Source of the DNA: Cynocephalus volans
Taxonomy: Eukaryota > Chordata > Mammalia > Dermoptera > Cynocephalidae
DNA: 64,000 bases
Direction of reading: 5' to 3'
Assembly (NCBI RefSeq): GCF_027409185.1
Contig: NC_084463.1
Span: 163,657,869-163,721,868 of the forward strand
Shown piece after piece: positions 1-10,349 of this stretch. Every line of letters begins with the position of its first letter. Positions within the stretch are counted from its first letter, which is position 1. The position numbers and the translations under genes are program-made. Under the pieces are notes generated by a model, which worked only from the letters and a program-made list of their open reading frames with translations, was not told the origin of the DNA and did no database searches.

Positions 1-237
1 GGGGTCACTGGCACCTTAGATTCTGGCTACCACGTTGGTCGGCTGACAAGAAACTCCCTGCTGTGCTGGTCCTTCCTGCTTCCAGCGTAGAACATGTTGG
101 ACCAGCAACTGTTGTGCGCTGTTTTTGTTCTTTCCTTTCCAAGTCGGTATTTTTTAAAAAAAATTACGGTTATTCCTTTTTTTCTTTCCATTGTGAATTG
201 TGTGTCCTGAGAGTGGTCATCATTTGCCGTAGGGTAC
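1..237. other. Intergenic, nothing recognised
   Basis: No coding or repeat signature that I recognise. There is a T/A-rich stretch near 130-190. The only open frame here has no family resemblance. Confidence 0.5.
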
Positions 238-606
238 TGTCATGGCCTAAATTGTGTCCCCCCAAATTTGTTGAACCCCTAACCTCTTGTACCTCAGAAT
301 GTAATCATATTTGGAGGTAGGGTCTTTAAGAGATAATGAAGTTAGAATGAGGTCATTTAGGTGTGCTGTAATCCAATGTGACTGGTGTCCTTATATGAAG
401 AGGTGATTTGGATACAGATAGATGCATTCATGGAGGGACAGCCACGTGCAGACACAGGGAGAAGACGACCACCTACAAGCCAAGGAGAGAGGCCTCAGAG
501 TGAAGGCAACCCTGCAACACCTTGATTTCAGACTCCAGAACTGCAAGAAAATGAATCCTGCTGCTTAAGCCGCCCACTCTGTGGTACTTTGACAGCAGCC
601 ACGTGA
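238..606 (+). mobile_element. MLT1-type LTR (ERVL-MaLR), solo
   Basis: The stretch follows the MLT1 LTR layout from end to end. It opens with TGTCATGGCCTAAATTGTGT, has the interior 'ACTGGTGTCCTTATA' and 'ACACAGGGAGAAGACG' blocks, and ends with the 'CAGAACTG(C)AAGAAAATGAAT...TAAGCC' 3' part. Divergence is considerable and no internal retroviral sequence is attached, so it is an old solo LTR. The exact subfamily is not settled. Confidence 0.8.
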
Positions 607-1142
607 AACAGAATGGGCCCTGGTACCAATCCCAGAGGAAGTGTCTGCGGATCCCACGTGGCCTGCAATGGCCTTGGTCATCTCTCTCCTGGGGGCAGGG
701 GAGTTGTTTCTGTTGTGAATCACACAGCTAGAGACTCTGGGAGGCAGCGTGTTAAAATCACACGTGGGAAGGAAGTGGGCACGCGGTGGTGGACTGTGAG
801 GGGAGGAACGTGGTTGGCATTTGCCATTTGGCCTGCTAGGCACACACCCTGGTCTCATCTGGAACTCTCCTTTTCTGCCCTCAGTCCGATTTAGGTGGGA
901 TTTAGGTGGGATCGGTCTTACCCTCTCTCCCCAGTCCCCACCTCCAGTTCCAGGGCAGGGTATGTGACCCGGGCCTGGCCGGGGAACATACTATCAGGAA
1001 CTCTGTTGGAATTACCATGATAGGGATGCTTTCTTTCTGCTGTGATTGCTGAATTTGTAGAATGGAAGCTGGGAACTGCTGGGTTCCCTGCCATTTTGTT
1101 GATTTATTGAGAATAAATGCAGCACAGATCAAAGCGAGGGTG
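607..1142. other. Intergenic unique sequence
   Basis: No recognisable gene or repeat. Short overlapping open frames on both strands have no family resemblance and are treated as chance. Confidence 0.5.
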
Positions 1143-1331
1143 AGAAGCAGAAAAAGAGGGCCGAGCCCGTGGAGCACTCGGTAGAGTGCTGCGCTGGGAG
1201 CGCGGCGACGCTCCCGCCGCAGGTTCGGATCCTATATAGGAATGACCGGTGCACTCACTGGCTGAGTGCCGGTCACGAAAAAAACGACAAAAAAAAAAAA
1301 AAAAAAAAAAAAAAAAGAAGCAGAAAAAGAG
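1143..1331 (+). mobile_element. Dimeric tRNA-derived SINE with 16-bp target-site duplication
   Basis: The body (about 1157-1288) starts GGGCCGAGCCCGTGG and contains a B-box-like GGTTCGGATCC and a second half beginning near 'GACCGGTGCACTCACTGG'. A run of about 28 A follows. The direct repeats AGAAGCAGAAAAAGAG at 1143-1158 and 1316-1331 are identical over 16 bp, so this is a real and relatively recent L1-mediated insertion. The architecture resembles the dimeric CYN-type SINE at 16896-17074, but the left-monomer middle (GGGAGCGCGGCGACGCTCCC) differs, suggesting a distinct subfamily. Confidence 0.85.
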
Positions 1332-2690
1332 AAGTGGCCTAGAGAGTGTCATGGGAGGCCCTGGATCCGGCTGTGTCTGAACACTTCCCGGACTTTTCGA
1401 GTACGTGAGTCTGTAAATTTCCTTAAACATACGCGTCCATCCCCTCCCCCCGAGCTAGAGTAAACCAGGGTTTCTGTTACTCGCCACCGAGAGTCCTGGC
1501 TGACGTGGTGTAAAAATCTGTCCAGGACACTAATCGATAGTGACATAAAGTGGAGATGAGACAAGCAGTTGCCTGGGGAGGTGGGGGGGGGAGGGGGCTG
1601 GGTTGACTGCCCAGTGGCACTAGGGAACTTTGCGGGGTGATGGAGATCTTCTTTTCAGAGGACAGAAACACTCTGTACTGATTCGGTGATGACATGGGCG
1701 TATAAACATTTGTCAGAGATCATTGACCTACGTATGAAGTGGGTGCATTTTCTTACATGTAAATTAGGCTTCAGCTAATTTGATAACAAAGATTAAAAAA
1801 AAAAAACAACAACTGCCAAGTATGTGAGCCTTTTCCTGAATTGCCAGGAACCTCTGCCCCGGCACTCTGACTCATCAGAGCACAGTTTTCCATGAGTTTT
1901 GATTTTGTGAACTGTGCCCTGATGTTTTCAGCTTCTCCAACTTTCAAGCCCCTACTGGCTTAAAATACAATATTTTTGCCCTTGCGTTCTCAGTGGTTTT
2001 GCTGCGGGAAGATCTCTGCAATATGTTTCCCTTGCTTCCTGGCCTTGTTATCGACACGGCGAAGGGCACATTCCTCTCCCCCATAAATGGACCCATCTCT
2101 CTGCCCCACCTTCTAGATGAGCCCATGGATCCTGGGAAGGAAGAATTGTCTTGGCTGAGGATTCTGAACCAAACTGTGCAGATGCGAAAAAACTTGTGCT
2201 TAAACATTCTGGCATAAAATATAACATCCGAGTTATCTGACAACCACAGCTGGCAGGGGATCCGGGAAAGCTGGGCCGAGGCCAGAGAGGCATTCCGTTT
2301 CCTTTGGACAGGATGGGGGACAAAGACAGGAGGGGCATCGGCCTCAGGCCATGTGCTGTGCTGTCTGGGAACACCCTGTTCCCACTCCCCACTTTGTTTC
2401 AGACGCCGACAGCCAGAAATGGAGCCATTTCCTCCCCTGGACTCGATAGACTGTGGAAGCCAACAAGGCCCGTCTGGGTGTCCTTGTGCAGTGAGGGGCC
2501 TGTCCAGTCCACCCAATGCATCTCCCCCCAGCACTTTACTGATGGGAGATGCAAAGACCAGAGGCTCAAGCTTCCAGGGCACCAAGATGGCCACCGTGGG
2601 GATCTCTGGATGGTGACATGAGGCTCCAGCCAGCGCTGTCCACCCAGTGTGACTGATCGTGGGCCTGAAACTCTATTCGTGAGCCCTGCC
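1332..2690. other. Intergenic, mostly unique
   Basis: No recognised gene. It contains a G-run near 1580-1600 and an A-run near 1795-1806. The 216-codon minus-strand open frame across 1944-2594 has no recognisable domain or exon-like conservation and is not called. Confidence 0.5.
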
Positions 2691-2699
2691 TTCCACAAC

Positions 2700-3030
2700 A
2701 GGTGCTGACAGTATTACCACTGGTCCTGTCGCGAAGAGTAAATGAGACACGACACGAAGCTCTCAGCCCAGATCCCACGACACATAGTAGGTCCGCAGCA
2801 AACAGCAGTCACTGTCCTGATTACCAGTGCCTGGGACTGACCACTCGCCAGCATGTCCCCTCTTCTGTGGCCACCCTGTGCTCACCCCAGAGGTCTGACC
2901 AGCACACTCAGGCATGCCAGGCACTGCCACAGGCCCTTCACGCCAGCTCGGTGAGGTCTGTGCTGCAAGATCTGAGGAAACCGAGGCACAGCAAGACTGG
3001 GGACACATGGCTAGTAGTGGCAGCCTTCTT
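2700..3030 (+). repeat. MIR-related SINE remnants
   Basis: The segment 2930-3025 has the MIR core layout: 'GATCTGAGGAAACCGAGGCACAGCAAG' followed by 'GGACACATGGCTAGTAGTGGCAG'. A second MIR-like piece lies at about 2735-2800 ('GTAAATGAGACACGACACGAAGC...ACATAGTAGG'). Both are old and diverged. Confidence 0.5.
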
Positions 3031-5253
3031 CCCCCCTGAGGCTTCCTTTTGACTTTCCCAATTTGGTCTTGTTTATCCCTTGCACTGTCTGAAATAGCGT
3101 GTGTCTCCACTTGCTTATTTTTATAGCAGTAGCGAGTGGCAGGAAGCACGAGAAAGCGGAGAGCTCTGCCCGGTCCCCGCAGCCGCCTATCATGCTCTGG
3201 CGAAGGCGGGCCTGGCGATAACCTGAGCAGCCCAGAAGCTCCTTAATAGGAATGACAACACCTGCTGTTCTGCTGCTGTGGCCGAGTTGTCAGAGGAGAC
3301 GGCAGGCCCCTCGCTCCTCAGTTGCAGGGTGGAAATCCCTGATGCTGGGGGGCCTTTGGGTGCCTGCTCTTCCCAAGCACCCAGAAAGAAGGAGACTCGG
3401 GAGGGCCGCTGGGGGCCCAGCTGTGCAGCCGGGAGGGGGGCCGAGGCACACCAGCCCGCCTCTGCAGCCCCTGGAGTCCCCAGCCCACTTAACAATTAAA
3501 TACCCAAGGAGGGAGGAACAGCATGGTCAGGGGCTGCAGCGCGGTCTCCCTTCCATTAGCACGGAAAATGAGGTGGTCTAGGCAGGTGCACGGAATCCTC
3601 ATGGGGGGCCATGTTGGGGAGAAGCCTTGCTCCCTAGCAAGACCGCAGTGATCCACGTGTGAGAAGGGTCCAGAGGCTGGGAGAGGCCCGGTTCGTGGTT
3701 CAAGCCCACCCCTGCTGCTTAGTATCCCTAAGGGCAGATACCTCTTCAGGGAGTTCGGCCCACGCCGTTCCCGACTTCCAGGCCTCACGAGTGGGTGAGG
3801 GCCACCTGCCCACTCACCAGCCTGGGCTCTGAGCTGCTACAGCTGGACCCAGCCAGGGAGGCCCCTGCCTTCTAGGTGGGCAGCTCCCCACAGGGCTGGA
3901 GGCCTGGTGGGGGGCTCCTAAGGAGGAGATGGATTCCTAGGAACTGAGAAGCCAGGACCCCAGATGGCCCCCTTGGCCGTCTTCATTTCAGCCCACGTGG
4001 AGGCTGAGATTGTGTGGTCAGGACGCCTGTGCTGGCGGAAGCTTTCACCAGTAGCTGGGGTCTCAGCTCTGCCCGTCACAGGCATCTGCAGTGCCCCACC
4101 TGCAGGATGGGAGACCCCCAAACCGACACCTTGTTTCTGGGATGCTCTGACCAGCGCTGGGGTAGGTTGGGGACGGGAGGATGGGCAGGGCTCACTCCAG
4201 GCACTGGGAGGGGGGCAGGTGGGCACACACGACATTTGTCCCCTGAAGCTCCTGGAACCACCACCTCTGGGCCACACAATGTCCCCTTTTTCTGTAGAAA
4301 AGTAGCGTTGCTGGGAGGACCAGCTGAGACTGTTAGAAGGGGGAACATGAAGGAACAGTGGCCTAGAGTGGACAGGAGGGACAAATCAGGCTGGCTGGAG
4401 GTGGGGGGTGTCAGGGACATGGGCTTGGGGGGTCATCCCCCCCGTGTGGGCTTATGCTGCAATCCTGCCCTGGAAGCACGTCACCAGGGCAAGGCAGAGC
4501 CGGCTCCAGGGTCTGCGGATAGCAGGCCGGGCACTGGGTGGGCCAGGCGGGCGAGCCTGGCACTGCTCATGGCCTGACCCACGCCAGTTGGAGCTTGGAG
4601 AACTGCCTTCCGCTGCCCTCTCCCGGCTTGGCTTCCACGGAGGAGGGGCTCAGCTCCATCGGCAACACTCCCTGACTGGGGCCACCGATGCCTCTGCCCT
4701 GGTCTCTCTCCTTAGGGCCACGGGGTGGGCAGGTTCTCCCCAGGAGCTTCCCCCAAAGGGGCTGGGGTCCTAGGCAGCCTGGCTGGGTCTCTTCCGGGAG
4801 CTGACCAGAGGCAAGGGGAAGCCCTGGCCCTCGTGGAGGCTGTGTCCTGGGAGGGCTCCCAGCCTACTACTGGGTACAGAGAGGCCTCGGGCACGGGGAG
4901 CTCAGGACAGAGAGGGCAGTCTGGAGTAATGGGAGGTGAAGAAGCCACCCTCTCTAGGGAACCTCTGTGTGGACACACCGTGTTCTCATGGGTGGGGACT
5001 GTGTTAGCCAGCGCAGGCCTGGCACAGAGTAGATGGAAACTAAGGTTCCCGGGGCAGTGGGGGCCCTGGCAGGGGACACATGGCATCGGCCTAAGCAAAC
5101 AGAGGACAGCCTAGCTGACCATCGCTCCCTCTGGCAGAGGAGTGGACAGCCTAGCAGGAGAAGAAGCGTGCCCCGGGCGTGCACAGACCCAGCCAGAGGA
5201 GCAGACCCGAGAGCTGGAGGCAGAGAACAGATTGCACATGGGGGTTGGCGAGG
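3030..5253. other. GC-rich intergenic sequence
   Basis: No gene recognised. Many overlapping open frames of 100-190 codons occur on both strands, but this is expected from high GC content. None resembles a known protein or shows splice-site-bounded coding character. Confidence 0.5.
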
Positions 5254-5365
5254 GGGGCTGCCCAGCATGGGGGCTGCCTGGCAAGAGGGCTGCCCGGCAC
5301 AGGGGCTGCCCGGCATGGGGGCTGCTTGGCACGGGGGCTGCCCAGCATGGGGTCTGTCCATCCTG
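5254..5365. repeat. 16-bp minisatellite, about 7 copies
   Basis: Seven head-to-tail units of the form GGGGCTGCCCGGCATG occur with point variants and one 17/15-bp pair. The last unit is the most diverged. The array lies about 100 bp beyond the candidate MRGPRF poly(A) signals. Open frames through it on both strands are repeat artefacts. Confidence 0.85.
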
Positions 5366-5459
5366 GGACTCCAGCTGCGTTTGGTCATCCTCACTGTGGG
5401 AACAGAGACCATAGTTAGGAGGGTGGGTGTTAAGCCTTCCTCACTGCAGAATATAAAAT

Positions 5460-5480
5460 TTTATTGATATACATTTTATT
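5460..5480 (-). terminator. MRGPRF: Candidate MRGPRF poly(A) signals
   Basis: Two AATAAA hexamers read on the minus strand (5460-5465 and 5475-5480) about 0.9 kb downstream of the MRGPRF stop codon. They are the first good tandem poly(A) signals after the coding exon, so the 3' UTR probably ends near 5440. No transcript evidence is available. Confidence 0.5.
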
Positions 5481-6351
5481 GTCTTTTATAAAACTTCCTT
5501 TGGCTATACTGGGCCACAATGCTGTTAGGTGGGCACCACAGTGCCAGTCCTGGGTGGCCAGCATAAAGCCAGTGCCCACTTTCAGGTGGGGGCTAGAGTC
5601 AAGACACTTTGTCCAGGAGCTGCCCACATGGTCCGCAGTGGCCTTGAGGACACATCAAGTGCCCCGGGAGGCTGTCCTAGACTGGCCTGGAGTCAGGAAA
5701 GGCAGTCACCTACCTAAGGTGGCCGAAGCTCCTTCCTGTCACAAGCAGCTCACCATGACCAGAAACTCCCCATTAAAGTCACCAAGCGGTTCATCAAGGG
5801 TGCAGGGATGTTGTTTGCAGGAAGCCTTAGCTACAATACATGTTAATCAGACCCTCTTCCAGACAGCACCGTGTCCTCCGGGTTAGCTCACTGATTTGCC
5901 TTGAGAGGACGGAAGGTCGAGAACAGTCCCCTAATGGTGGTGGGGGGGCGCTGCTGGCTGGCGGGGGGATGGTGCTGGCTGGGTCACCTTTACGGGGGGT
6001 GTGACTCGAGGGGCAGGAGGTGGAAGGGCTGGGTGACCCCCTCCTCTCCTTTACTGACCAGCCTGGGCGAGGAGGGGCCCCACCACTTGGGGTCAGCTCT
6101 GTACAATGGGTCACTAAAGGAAGAGAGTGGCAGGGGGACATGGGCAGGGGCCACAGGGTTGCTGCTCAGTCTCTCAGCCACCCCCGGAACCTCCAGCCCA
6201 GGGAGAAGGAGGGACGGGATGGGGAGGCTGGAAACAGACCTGTCCCCTCCCATGTGGGCACCGAGGCAGCTGCCTCATTCCTGTCCCAAGGTAGGGGGTC
6301 TCCGGAGGCCACTGGCCGCCCATGCCCCTGCCTCCCCCGGGTGCTGGCCTC
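5481..6351 (-). other. MRGPRF: Probable MRGPRF 3' UTR
   Basis: GC-rich sequence between the stop codon at 6352-6354 and the candidate poly(A) signals. No coding potential supported and no repeat recognised. Assignment as 3' UTR is inferred from position only. Confidence 0.5.
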
Positions 6352-7335
6352 TCAGGAGGCGTTCCCAGAGGGGCACTGCATCTCCATGGTGACCGTGTTG
6401 GGCGTGCCGCCCCCGGCCTCCCCCAGCTCGGCGCCGTCCCGCAGGGCGCGCTGGAAGACCACCCTGAGAGGCTCCCACAGCCGCTGCGACTTGTCCCTGC
6501 CGGCCAGGAAGTAGATGACGGGCTTGGCACTGCTGTTGATGCAGATGCACAGGTCGGTGACATACTCGGGGAAGGGGGCCGGGATCTGGAAGACCCAGAA
6601 GAGGAACCAGTCGATCCCTAAGTAGATGGAGGACACGAGGAAGACCGAGACCATGGCCAGGATGACGTGGTTGAGCTTGGCAGACCGCTGGCGCCGCCGG
6701 GCCCGGCACTCCACGTGCAGGATGAGGGCCAGGCAGGGCAGCACCATGAGCGGGCAGAAGAGGAGGAAGAGCAGGATGCCCAGGAAGATGTCCATGTGTC
6801 TGCAGGCCACGCCGGAGGCCTCGTGGCCCAGGGACCCACAGAAGTAGCTGTGTATGCTGGTGACCAGGAGCGACAGGATCCAGAGCAGGGCACACACCAC
6901 AGCCGACAGGCGCTTGGGCCGCCGGTGCCAGTACCAGGCGGGAAAGATGACCGACACGCAGCGCTCCGTGCTGATGGCTGGCAGGAGGCTCACGCCGGCG
7001 ACAAATGTGCAGAGCCCCAGGATCTGGGACACGCTGCGGACATAGTCAGCAAACGCGCCCACAAAGCCCCCCGTGTTGAGGATGGAGAACATGGCCTTGC
7101 TAAAGAGGTAGCCGACGTCGGCGCTGGCCAAGTGCAGGAAGTAGATGGAGAAGGGGTTCCTCTTGATGGAGAAGCCGAAAAACCAGAGGACCAGCCCATT
7201 GCCCACCAGGCCACACAGGCAGAGCAGCAGGAAGATGTAATTCATGACGGCAGGGGGTGGCAGCATGGTGATCTGCTCTATGGTCAGGAAGCCACGGCTG
7301 TACAGCTCTGGGGCCTCACTCACGCCGGGACACAT
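6352..7335 (-). CDS. MRGPRF: MRGPRF coding exon 2 (residues 17-343)
   Basis: This exon encodes all seven transmembrane helices. The minus-strand reading frame stays open upstream to 7584, but that extension does not match the family. A consensus acceptor (TGCACAG) directly before ATGTGTCCC at 7335 fixes the exon boundary. The stop codon is at 6354-6352. Confidence 0.95.
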   Translation of the reverse strand: MCPGVSEAPELYSRGFLTIEQITMLPPPAVMNYIFLLLCLCGLVGNGLVLWFFGFSIKRNPFSIYFLHLASADVGYLFSKAMFSILNTGGFVGAFADYVRSVSQILGLCTFVAGVSLLPAISTERCVSVIFPAWYWHRRPKRLSAVVCALLWILSLLVTSIHSYFCGSLGHEASGVACRHMDIFLGILLFLLFCPLMVLPCLALILHVECRARRRQRSAKLNHVILAMVSVFLVSSIYLGIDWFLFWVFQIPAPFPEYVTDLCICINSSAKPVIYFLAGRDKSQRLWEPLRVVFQRALRDGAELGEAGGGTPNTVTMEMQCPSGNAS

Positions 7336-10326
7336 CTGTGCAGGGCACGAGGGGAGACACCTGTGAGGCTGGCTGGGCCGCACCTGCACACCTGCACCTG
7401 GGTCCCAGTTACAGACGGCGGGGTCTGTAGGGTCACTGGCTCTGGAGCAGCTAACTGACTGAAACAGGGGCAGAAAACCTCTGTGACTAATGCTAGCACT
7501 CTGTGTCCCAGGACACCAAATGGCATGCCTACCAGAGCCAGAGTAATGACAGGCAGTCGCTGGTAAGGACCCTCGGCTGCCCACTGGTCAGAATAAACTC
7601 TGGTCAAAAATGTCCATGTCATGCAAGATAATGAAAAGCTGAGGGGCTGGCCAGTTAGCTCAGTAGTTTAGAGTGCGGTGTTATAACACCAAGGTCAAGG
7701 GCTCAGATCCCTGAAATGGCCAGCCACCAAAAATAAAACAAAACAAAACTGAAAAGCCTTTCCAGATTGAAGACCAGAGAGACATGACTAATAAACGCAG
7801 AGCTGCGATCCTAGGTTATACCCTGGTCCAAACCATTGCACAGAGGATATTATTGGGACAATTGGTAAAATGTGAATATGGACTGTGTATAGATAACATT
7901 ACCGCATCAATGTCAAATTTTCTGAATATGAAAAAACGAACTGTGGCTATGTACAGGAATGTCCTTGTTCTTAAAAGACACAGACTATTTGGGGGTAAGG
8001 AGGCTTGGTGTCTGCAATTTACATTCAGATAATTCTGGAAGAAAAGTCTACCTATCAAGAGATACACAGAGAAAACAAAAAATAAAAAACAAAAAAAAAA
8101 TGTAAAAAAGAGAAAAAAGAGATACAGAGAGAAAGCACACGTGGTGAAAGGTGAACGGTGAGTGAGTGGAGGTGGAAGCTGGATGAATGTGCCTTGTACT
8201 ACTCTTGCAAATTCTTTACAACATGAGAATATTTATTAAAAGAAATAAAATCACATGCAAATTAAAAAGAAAAAGGAGTGGACCCTGGCCATAGCTGGAG
8301 TAGGAGCCCGTCCCACAGTGGGATCAGAGCAGCTGCCTGCTGGGCCGCGGGTGCCCTTTGCGTTTCTGGATTGTGGGAAAGTCCAGGGGGTCCCCTGGGT
8401 GGGGAAGAGGCAGTGGCTACTTCTCAAGCAGTGTTTTAACAATTGGTCTGGCTGTAAGACTGCATCCCAGCCAAATACCAGTGCTGCCCACAGGGGCTGG
8501 GCTGGCATATACATGCACGAAGCAGGGCCAGGTGCAAGAAAGTGGCTAGTGGTGGCATAATGGCAAATCGGAGAGCACCCATCTGAGCAAAGCGGGCAGC
8601 CTGCTCTGCACCAGCGGGGACCTGCAGGCCGAATGGCTTATCTTCCTCCCCCTCTCCAGAGAAGCCCAAACTATCCTTATCTTTAAATGTTAACATTTAA
8701 AACACACTGTGCGGTGAAACGCAACCTATCTGCAAGCTGGGCTAGGTTCTCAGGCTGTCGTGTTTGACCTCTCCTTCCCAGCAGCAAAGGCTGCGGCCCT
8801 GAGCACCTGAGCACAGTCACTGCCCTTCCTGCACCCCGGCAGACATCGCTAACCCACTCCAGCACGCCCTCTCCAAGCTCTAGCCGAAAGCTGGGTCCTG
8901 AGAGGTGGCTCTAGGCTTGACACCCTGTAAAAAAAGGAAGGACCTTCTGGCCAGGCTCAGGTCAAGGTGAAGCTGCAAAAAAGGGACTGGAGATGTTGGC
9001 AAAACTTTGGGGAGACTCTGAGATCCTACTCACCACCTGTCATCCTCTAAATACATTTACCGGCTCAACCTCTCTGTCTGTTGCCCCCCAAATCCAGCTG
9101 CTTAGCGTGCTCTGGGCGTTCCTTTTCTGTGGGTGATGTTGACTACTCCAGGCCTTGGACGCCCTTCTCAGCTGGGGAACCAGACCCAGTAGTTTGTAAG
9201 ATCCAATGTCTAAACAGGCCTGGGAGGACCAGCTCAGCTGCTGGGGCAGAACTGGGCTTCAGGGGCTGGATGGGATGAAGGCAGATCCCTCAGGCTGGAA
9301 AAAGTCTGCAATCCCCCCTTGGAGTCAGAGAGGGAGGCGGGTGAGTCATTGGGCGTGTAGCTGCTGTTGCCAGCCACATACCGCCTTGTAAAACGCCCGC
9401 CCTAGAGCCTGCTCGCTCCCTGAGCTCGGTCTCTTCTCTGGGGATTTCTGGCGACTCCCCCGGCCAGTCCAATCTCTGCCTCTTGTTGCTGCCATTCCAC
9501 AGTGGACACTGTAGGGAGGAGGAAAGGACTGAAGGGCATGGGGGGGAGTCTGGGGGGCTGGGCAGGAGTCCCCGTTCTGCCCCTGACCTGTGGACTGACC
9601 ACAGTCAAGTTACTACCCTAGTGTAAGCCTCGGTTTCCTCAAGTGTACAAGAGGTTGAACTAGGTAAATTTGGGAGGAGGGGGGTCCTTCCAATTTAAGA
9701 GACTTTTGCCTGGGATTCAGAAGGAAATTCCAGACTTTCCAAGTCTCTCAGAGAAAGAGGGGACTGGGTAGGGCAGAAGGAGGTGGGTCAGCCTGGAGGG
9801 TTGATTGAGCCTCAGCCAGGGCTGGGACTGCAGAGGGGAGGTCAACCAATGACTAACAGACCTTGACCTGGGGCAACACTCCTAGAGTGGCCCAGAGTGC
9901 AGCACACGATATCAGGGCCACCCTGGAGCCGGCACCTAGGGCTTCCTGGCAGGGCCTGGCTGTAGTTAACAGCTGACCGCACCATCTCTGCAAGGAGATA
10001 TGAGATGAGACATTTCAAGGCTGCTAAAAGATGACCCCGGGGACTTTGAGGGTGTCCAGTCCCTGTGCTTGCCTCACTGATGAGGTCATAGGATCCGAGG
10101 AACCAGGTAAACAGTGCCAGGCCACATAACCCAGAGGGGACTGCTACCCACCGCTGGTGCAGAGCTAGAGGGTGGTGTCCGGGAGGTGGGGTGTGGGAGA
10201 GGAGGTGCTAGGCTGGGTCTGCCCCTCACCCACACTCATCTGTCTGGGCAGACACAGACCCCTCTGCCTGGCACTTGCCTTGTTCCTGTTGGTGGGATGG
10301 GCCTCCCAGGAGCAGTTTCCAGCCAT
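6352..10326 (-). CDS. MRGPRF: MRGPRF, Mas-related G protein-coupled receptor F (two coding exons)
   Basis: Orphan class A GPCR of the Mas-related family, acting at the plasma membrane; its ligand is not established. Coding exons 10326-10279 (16 codons) and 7335-6352 join in phase 0 to give 343 residues, equal to the human protein length as I recall it. The start MAGNCSWEAH carries an N-glycosylation sequon (N4-C-S). Seven hydrophobic segments follow. TM1 includes the GNGLVLWFF motif. The TM3-end DRY motif is ERC in this subfamily, followed by the VIFPAWYW segment. NPxxY is replaced by KPVIY in TM7. The C-terminus ends in CPSGNAS. There are no frameshifts or premature stops. The donor after codon 16 is GC (AAG|GCAAGT) and the acceptor CCCTGCACAG lies directly before codon 17. 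Other Mrg paralogues are excluded by close similarity along the whole length. Confidence 0.96.
7632..7757 (+). mobile_element. Monomeric tRNA-Ile-like SINE with 8-bp flanking repeat
   Basis: The body 7640-7749 begins GGGGCTGGCCAGTTAGCTCAG and has the A box (TTAGCTCAGTAG) and a B-box-like GGCTCAGATCC, then an A-rich AAAATAAAACAAAACAAAAC tail. Direct repeats TGAAAAGC at 7632-7639 and 7750-7757 flank it. It sits antisense inside the MRGPRF intron. Confidence 0.85.
7758..8275 (+). repeat. Ancient LINE 3' end (L1ME-like)
   Basis: The block runs through 'GAGAGACATGACTAATAAACGC', 'GGATATTATTGGGACAATTGG', 'GGAATGTCCTTGTTCTTA' and 'TACTACTCTTGCAAATTC' in the order known from old mammalian L1 3' ends, and finishes with an A-rich tail. 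Two A-rich spacers interrupt it. The subfamily is a guess. Confidence 0.6.
9590..9665 (-). repeat. MIR fragment
   Basis: The segment 'GTGGACTGACCACAGTCAAGTTAC...AGCCTCGGTTTCCTCAAGTGTACAAGAGG' matches the complement of the MIR core. Confidence 0.55.
10279..10326 (-). CDS. MRGPRF: MRGPRF coding exon 1 (residues 1-16)
   Basis: The 16 codons (MAGNCSWEAHPTNRNK) match the N-terminus of mammalian MRGPRF. A 5' UTR acceptor may lie at 10350-10351 (…GAACAG|GAACC), so the exon may start at 10349. The splice donor at the 3' end is GCAAGT, not GT. Confidence 0.9.
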
Positions 10327-10349
10327 CTTCAGGCCTGGAGTCCAGGTTC

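Larger units (their letters stand above)
7336..10278 (-). other. MRGPRF: MRGPRF intron between coding exons
   Basis: A 2.9-kb phase-0 GC-AG intron. It contains a monomeric tRNA-type SINE (7640-7749), an old LINE 3' end (7758-8275) and a MIR-like piece near 9600-9660. The rest (8276-9590 and 9660-10278) is unique and shows nothing else I recognise. Confidence 0.85.

Noticed and set aside
1944-2594. 216-codon minus-strand open frame
   Set aside because: No recognisable domain and no splice or promoter context; overlapping frames on both strands are equally open.
5033-5467. Open frames with repeated AWHGGC or GSPHAGQP units
   Set aside because: Translation of the 16-bp minisatellite, shifted through three frames, not a repeat protein.
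1-6351. Search for MRGPRD or another Mas-related receptor left of MRGPRF
   Set aside because: No seven-helix coding exon was found; in human the next receptor gene lies farther away than this window reaches.
6667-7458. 263-codon plus-strand open frame antisense to MRGPRF
   Set aside because: It mirrors the GC-rich coding strand of the receptor exon. The residue mix (E, G, Q, A-rich) has no domain and the minus strand encodes a complete known protein.
7336-7584. N-terminal extension of the MRGPRF main exon to 7584
   Set aside because: A consensus acceptor precedes the codon for M17 and the known N-terminus is found in a separate exon at 10279-10326.
9342-9348. AP-1 consensus TGAGTCA (also at 14442-14448)
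   Set aside because: A 7-bp motif is expected several times by chance in 64 kb; no supporting context.
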